A DNA stretch of 64,000 nucleotides from assembly GCA_035479375.1 (NCBI GenBank), contig DATIIT010000020.1, positions 1 to 64,000 of the forward strand. Reading direction: 5' to 3'. The position numbers and the translations under genes are program-made. The notes under the pieces are model-generated. The model was not told the origin of the DNA and did not search any database. It saw only the letters and a program-made list of their open reading frames with translations. Of the stretch, positions 60,524 to 64,000 are shown piece after piece. Positions within the stretch are counted from its first letter, which is position 1. The number at the start of each line of letters is the position of its first letter. Source of the stretch: PMNU01 sp035479375 (lineage in GTDB: Bacteria > Patescibacteriota > Saccharimonadia > Saccharimonadales > UBA4665).

Positions 60524-61195
60524 ATGTGCAAGGTGGATCTGCATACCCACTCGGCCGCGTCCCCGGACGGCGGCATCACGGCCGTACAGTACCGCCGCAT
60601 GCTGGCCGACGGGCGGCTAGACGTTGTTGCCGTCACCGACCACAACCGTGTGGATTTTGCCCTGGGCTTGCGTGCCGAGTTAGGCGCCCGGGTCATCGTG
60701 GGCGAGGAAATCACCGCGCGTGAGGGCGAGATTATTGGTTTGTACCTGGAGTCTGCGGTGCCCGCGGGCCTTTCCGCGCAGGAAACGGTGCGGCGCATCA
60801 AGCAGCAACATGGCCTGGTGTACATCCCGCACCCGTTTGAGACGGTGCGCAAGGGCCTGGACGTGGCCACGTTGGAAGCCATTGCCGCAGACGTAGACAT
60901 TATAGAGACGCGCAACGGCCGCGCCGTTTTCCAAAACCGTTCGGCTGCGGCCGGGGTCTGGGCGGCCAAGCATGCCGTGCCGGGCGCGGCCAGCAGTGAC
61001 GCCCACGGCGCAGTTGGTTGGGGTAAAACATATAGCGTCCTGGCGGCGGCGCCCACCCACGCCACTCTTGTAACATTGCTATATGACGCGCAACTTGCCG
61101 CGTCCCCACCCGGCCTGCGCGGCGTGCTTTACCCCAAACTGAACCGTTTGCGGAAAAAAATAGGCCATGCCGCCCGGAGGGACGAACATGTTTAA
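60524..61195 (+). CDS. PHP-domain metal-dependent phosphoesterase
   Basis: A 223-residue PHP protein: VDLHTHSAASPDGG (first His pair), VVAVTDHNRVDFA, VGEEITAREGEIIGLYL, YIPHPFETVRKG and SDAHGAVGWG, the complete metal-ligand set. Hydrolyses a phosphoester, here perhaps a lipid intermediate given its neighbours. It starts 1 nt after the upstream stop. Confidence 0.9.
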   Translation: MCKVDLHTHSAASPDGGITAVQYRRMLADGRLDVVAVTDHNRVDFALGLRAELGARVIVGEEITAREGEIIGLYLESAVPAGLSAQETVRRIKQQHGLVYIPHPFETVRKGLDVATLEAIAADVDIIETRNGRAVFQNRSAAAGVWAAKHAVPGAASSDAHGAVGWGKTYSVLAAAPTHATLVTLLYDAQLAASPPGLRGVLYPKLNRLRKKIGHAARRDEHV

Positions 61196-61745
61196 AGAAA
61201 TCCTGTTCGCCCTGTGGTTTTTCCTGCCGGCTGGGATGGCTAACGTGACGCCTATTCTGGTGGCGCCCATCCCCGGCCTCAAAAAACTTACCGCCCCTAT
61301 GGATTTTGGCCGGACGTTCCACCGCAAACGCGTGTTGGGCGCGCACAAAACCTGGCGCGGGCTGGTGGCCGGCGTCAGTATGAGTACGCTCACATTGTGG
61401 CTGCAGCAGCTGGCCGTGGCGCATTTTGGCTGGGCGCACACGCTGGCCAGCTCAGTGGATTACGCCGCTTTCCCCACCCTGGTGCTGGGCGTGTTGTTTG
61501 GTGTGGGCGCCCTGGGCGGCGACGCCGTAGAGAGCTTTTTCAAGCGCCAGCGCGGCACGCCGCCCGGCCAGGGGTGGTTCCCGTGGGACCAGCTAGATTA
61601 CATCATTGGCGCGGCGCTGGCTTCGCTGCCGTTTGTGGCGCTCAGCCTCACGCAGTATGCGATACTAATCATTTTGTGGTTGGTGGTGCATCTGGTGGCG
61701 TCGTATGTTGGGTGGCTGCTGCACCTTAAGGAGCGGCCAATTTAG
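61188..61745 (+). CDS. CarS/CdsA-like CDP-lipid synthase (DUF46)
   Basis: A 185-residue protein with about five membrane segments: PMDFGRTFHRKRVLGAHKTW and GVGALGGDAVESFFKRQRG and WFPWDQLDY match the DUF46/CarS family, whose archaeal members make CDP-archaeol. The GDAVESFFKRQ stretch carries the metal-binding acidic and basic residues. GGAGG lies 7 nt before ATG 61188, which overlaps the end of the PHP gene. Bacterial relatives exist, but the lipid used here is unknown. Confidence 0.85.
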   Translation: MFKEILFALWFFLPAGMANVTPILVAPIPGLKKLTAPMDFGRTFHRKRVLGAHKTWRGLVAGVSMSTLTLWLQQLAVAHFGWAHTLASSVDYAAFPTLVLGVLFGVGALGGDAVESFFKRQRGTPPGQGWFPWDQLDYIIGAALASLPFVALSLTQYAILIILWLVVHLVASYVGWLLHLKERPI

Positions 61746-61755
61746 GCTTTGGCAG

Positions 61756-62376
61756 CTACCGCCGCGTAAACGTGCCGCGCATATAGTGCAACGTCGCTGT
61801 GGTGCCAAGTAAAACAGCGGCCAGCACCAGGATGCCGCCAGCTCTCGCCAGCCAGTGTGCCGGCGCAGCCGCCCCGGCCAGCAGCGCGCCAAAGCCCACC
61901 CACAAGCCGCCCGCCGCCAATTTCCCGGCAATATTCGGGTGGATAGTGCGCCCGGCGATGTCAGCTAGCAGCCCCAGGAGCGCAGTGGCAGCATTTTGCA
62001 CGCCCACCAATACTGCAAGCCACAACGGCACGACGTGCGACATGGTGAATACCGCCAGCGTCCCCAGCGCGGCCAGCTTGTCGAACCCGGCGTCGATCCC
62101 CTCGCCAATATGGCTTTTGGTGCCAGTGTGCTCGGCCGCCAAGCCATCTACAATGTCCAGCAAGCGGCCGGCGCCCAGTACGGCTACGCCTGCCCACAGG
62201 TGGTGCCGGCCCACCAAAACCAGCCCTATGGCTACTAACATTAACCCGCACAAGCTCACGATGTTCCCGGGCGTCACCACTTTGTGGGTGCGCGCCGCCA
62301 AGCGCTGCCAGTGGTTCCAACTGCCTGGCGGGATGAGTTCCCAATCGGCTTGTTTGGCGGCGCGGTGGAGTCTCAT
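61756..62376 (-). CDS. Second CDP-alcohol phosphatidyltransferase
   Basis: A 206-residue membrane protein of the same family as the 59899 gene: GRLLDIVDGLAAEHTGTKSH and IGEGIDAGFDK. The canonical D-G-x2-A-R has Glu in place of Arg, but all Asp ligands remain. About five membrane segments. A TATGCT box lies 11 nt before the ATG. Convergent with the CarS-like gene. Probably uses a different alcohol from the first enzyme. Confidence 0.88.
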   Translation of the reverse strand: MRLHRAAKQADWELIPPGSWNHWQRLAARTHKVVTPGNIVSLCGLMLVAIGLVLVGRHHLWAGVAVLGAGRLLDIVDGLAAEHTGTKSHIGEGIDAGFDKLAALGTLAVFTMSHVVPLWLAVLVGVQNAATALLGLLADIAGRTIHPNIAGKLAAGGLWVGFGALLAGAAAPAHWLARAGGILVLAAVLLGTTATLHYMRGTFTRR

Positions 62377-62422
62377 ACCGTCAGCGTAGCATACTCTGGC
62401 GCGGGCCGGCTATGCGCCCGGG

Positions 62423-63721
62423 CTATTGCGAGCCACCTGACGCGCCGGAGCTGCTTTTGCCACCCGCCCCACCGCTAGAACTGCTGGTACTGCCGCCAGA
62501 GGAACTGGCTGCCGGCTGCGGCGGATTGTAAATCGTCTGGATGTACGCCTGGATGGTGTCGTAGTCTCCCAGGCCGGCGGCCGGGATGAGCGCGCTTTGC
62601 CCGCTGTTGGTGGTGTAGCTGGCCAGCAAGTTTTTGCCATTGGCGTCATTGAGCCCGGCCGAGGCAATCTTGCTGTTGGGTATATTCTTCACCAGCGAGT
62701 ACATGCGCCCTACCTCGCCCAGCGTCATATCCGTCTTGACGTTATTGCCGAGCGAATCAAACAAGTTCCCTAGTTTTACCGGGTTAGATAACGTCCCCAG
62801 CGACGTCGCTTTAGTCTTAAGCCCGAGTAAAATGAGCCGCTGGTTTTGCGTACGGGTAAAGTCGGCCGTGGCGTAGCCGTAGGAGCCCCAGGTGTCGCCG
62901 CGGGCGCGGCTCAGGCCCAGCGCCTGGACACCGTTGAGGGTGTGCTCGCCGTTGCTCAGGTGGTCTACCAGCGGTTTGCCGTTGTTGCCGTAGTCTGGGC
63001 TGGGGTCGTTGAGGCCGCGCGGGTCGCTGCTTTGGATATCCACGGTGATGCCACCCACGGCGTTTACGGCGTCGCGCACCGTGCCGTAATCCACCAAGGC
63101 GTAATACTGGATATTGAGGCCGGTGACCTGTCCCACGGTTTTCTCCAGCAACCCCATGCCGCCGGCGGGATAGCCAGCCTGGGCAAAGCCATCGGTTTTG
63201 CCGTCTTGGTAGGCCTCGTTAATTTTGGCGTAGCCCTCCCCTGGAATGTTGACGTAAAAGTCGCGCGGGATGCTGAGCATGAAGGCCGTGTTGGTCTTGG
63301 TGTTCAGGCTCAGCACCATGATGGAGTCGGTGAGGTCGGCGCCGTTGTGCCCGGGGTCGTCGGCTGAGTTCCCGGCCACCAAAATATTGACGTGGCCCTC
63401 GTCTTCGCCCTTGAGTTTGGTGGGCCGCACGATGCTCACAATGCCCTTCCAGCCAAAGACCTTTAGCTCGTTACGCAGGATTTTCCACCCCAGCCAGCCG
63501 CCAGCCAGCAGCGCCAGCACCAAAACCGTGAGCCCGCTGCGTTTAAAGAATTTTTTCCAAGAGAAGCCCCGCCCCGAAACAGCCTCTACCTGCCCTAATG
63601 TCGCCCGCCCCGGATGGTACGAGTAATTGGGCAGCGACCGGTTAAGGTCGAGCAAGTTTTCCGGCTGGCCGGCCACCCGTTTGGCTGGCTTCACCGGCTT
63701 GTCTTTTTTGCGGTGCATCAT
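62423..63721 (-). CDS. LytR-CpsA-Psr family protein
   Basis: A 432-residue phosphotransferase that joins glycopolymers to the cell wall. Cytoplasmic N terminus of about 55 residues, membrane helix (about 62-82), then the LCP domain: HVNILVAGNSADDPGH, ADLTDSIMVLSLN, FMLSIPRDFYVNI (Arg), KINEAYQDG, LVDYGTVRDAVNAVGGITV and ALGLSRARGDTWGSYGYATAD (Arg and Asp ligands). It ends in a Ser/Gly-rich tail. TATAAT lies 11 nt before the ATG. Confidence 0.93.
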   Translation of the reverse strand: MMHRKKDKPVKPAKRVAGQPENLLDLNRSLPNYSYHPGRATLGQVEAVSGRGFSWKKFFKRSGLTVLVLALLAGGWLGWKILRNELKVFGWKGIVSIVRPTKLKGEDEGHVNILVAGNSADDPGHNGADLTDSIMVLSLNTKTNTAFMLSIPRDFYVNIPGEGYAKINEAYQDGKTDGFAQAGYPAGGMGLLEKTVGQVTGLNIQYYALVDYGTVRDAVNAVGGITVDIQSSDPRGLNDPSPDYGNNGKPLVDHLSNGEHTLNGVQALGLSRARGDTWGSYGYATADFTRTQNQRLILLGLKTKATSLGTLSNPVKLGNLFDSLGNNVKTDMTLGEVGRMYSLVKNIPNSKIASAGLNDANGKNLLASYTTNSGQSALIPAAGLGDYDTIQAYIQTIYNPPQPAASSSGGSTSSSSGGAGGKSSSGASGGSQ

Positions 63722-63773
63722 ATGCTAGGTGTATTATACGGCTTTTCCTGGAGATTTGCGGAGGTAATTGGGC

Positions 63774-63904
63774 GATGTAAATTGGGCAAGGCATTGGTAT
63801 GAAAAAGTTGTGCGTTACGCGCCACGCGCATATGCGCCTGGGCTGCACTACGCTTGACCCAACTTTTTCATACTAATGCCTTGCCCCGTAACCTCCTTTA
63901 CATC
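63774..63904 (+). ncRNA. Candidate structured RNA, copy 2
   Basis: Helix 63784-63810 with 63860-63886 (27 bp, one G-U) encloses the same 49-nt core as copy 1 (63811-63859). An additional outer helix, GATGTAAA (63774-63781) with TTTACATC (63897-63904), extends it beyond an asymmetric loop. The outer helix sequences share nothing with copy 1. It lies between the LCP gene and the plus-strand gene at 63932, so could be in the latter's 5' region. Confidence 0.55.
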
Positions 63905-63931
63905 CGCAGCCAGGCATCGTGTAATAGAGTA

Positions 63932-64000
63932 ATGCTAGAAGCACTGCTCGAGCGGCTTAAATCATTCTATGTGCTGCTGTTTGGCCTGGCCATCCTGATG
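63932..64000 (+). CDS. Start of an unknown membrane protein (runs off window)
   Basis: The first 23 residues (MLEALLERLKSFYVLLFGLA and beyond) form an amphipathic helix then a hydrophobic segment. A TAATAG box lies close upstream. The remainder is outside the window, so no function can be given. Confidence 0.5.
   Translation, partial: MLEALLERLKSFYVLLFGLAILM

Noticed and set aside
63784..63886. Self-cleaving ribozyme (hammerhead, twister or pistol)
   Set aside because: The conserved catalytic-core sequences of these classes were not found in the shared core.

Overview
The window reads as part of a compact bacterial chromosome of about 60% GC, most likely from the Candidate Phyla Radiation, and within it probably Saccharibacteria (TM7). 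This lineage call is inference. It rests on the gene set: a membrane protein opening with the Saccharibacteria-like start MSQNVIELNGKRYDA, a DUF3048 protein, a large sortase, VKOR, PEGA and LytR-CpsA-Psr surface proteins, IMP dehydrogenase without CBS domains, many small unknown membrane proteins, and no biosynthetic operons. TGA is used as a stop (several ATGA overlaps), so the recoded Gracilibacteria/Absconditabacteria code is excluded. No phage, insertion sequence or CRISPR array was seen.

Layout. 1-3.4 kb: a histidine kinase/response regulator pair and one unknown gene. 3.4-6 kb: tRNA-Glu behind a structured leader, then an AT-richer stretch with a nucleosidase, a C39-like peptidase and a membrane protein, probably acquired. 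6-11.7 kb: methyltransferases, an unusual split histidine kinase, a cupin and a secreted protein. 12.6-15 kb: umuDC, in which UmuD lacks both catalytic residues. 16-19.3 kb: a DUF3048 / histidine kinase / response regulator operon. 19-27.6 kb: two EEP nucleases, gltX, surface proteins and sortase. 27.6-34.1 kb: tRNA-Leu, a duplicated unknown family, and an operon of exonuclease III, MazG, Nudix and two hydrolase-like proteins. 34-41 kb: pyrH, NADAR and DHH proteins, tRNA-Ser, a MacB-type exporter and a divergent NRAMP transporter. 41-51 kb: VKOR, a MarP-type protease, a membrane flippase-like protein, GT-C and GT2 glycosyltransferases, guaB, small basic proteins, TetR and a class-A beta-lactamase-fold enzyme. 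51-64 kb: a five-gene surface-protein locus, a lipid-kinase homologue, a phospholipid headgroup cassette (two CDP-alcohol phosphatidyltransferases and a CarS-like protein), and an LCP protein.

Two observations stand out. First, two intergenic elements (51314-51424 and 63774-63904) share a 49-nt core inside long helices whose sequences differ completely but stay self-complementary. The inner hairpin shows compensatory changes and the G-U wobbles fall on one strand, which suggests an undescribed structured RNA. Second, at least 22 genes have a -10 box 6-7 nt upstream of the start codon, so leaderless mRNA appears to be the default; Shine-Dalgarno sequences are confined to a minority, mostly internal operon genes and genes with a longer leader.

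Functionally the window combines envelope building (sortase, LCP, glycosyltransferases, lipid cassette, surface locus), sensing (three kinases, two response regulators, a lone PAS protein), nucleotide supply and sanitation (pyrH, guaB, MazG, Nudix) and DNA repair (exonuclease III, UmuC). All names come from reading motifs by eye; no database search was run.
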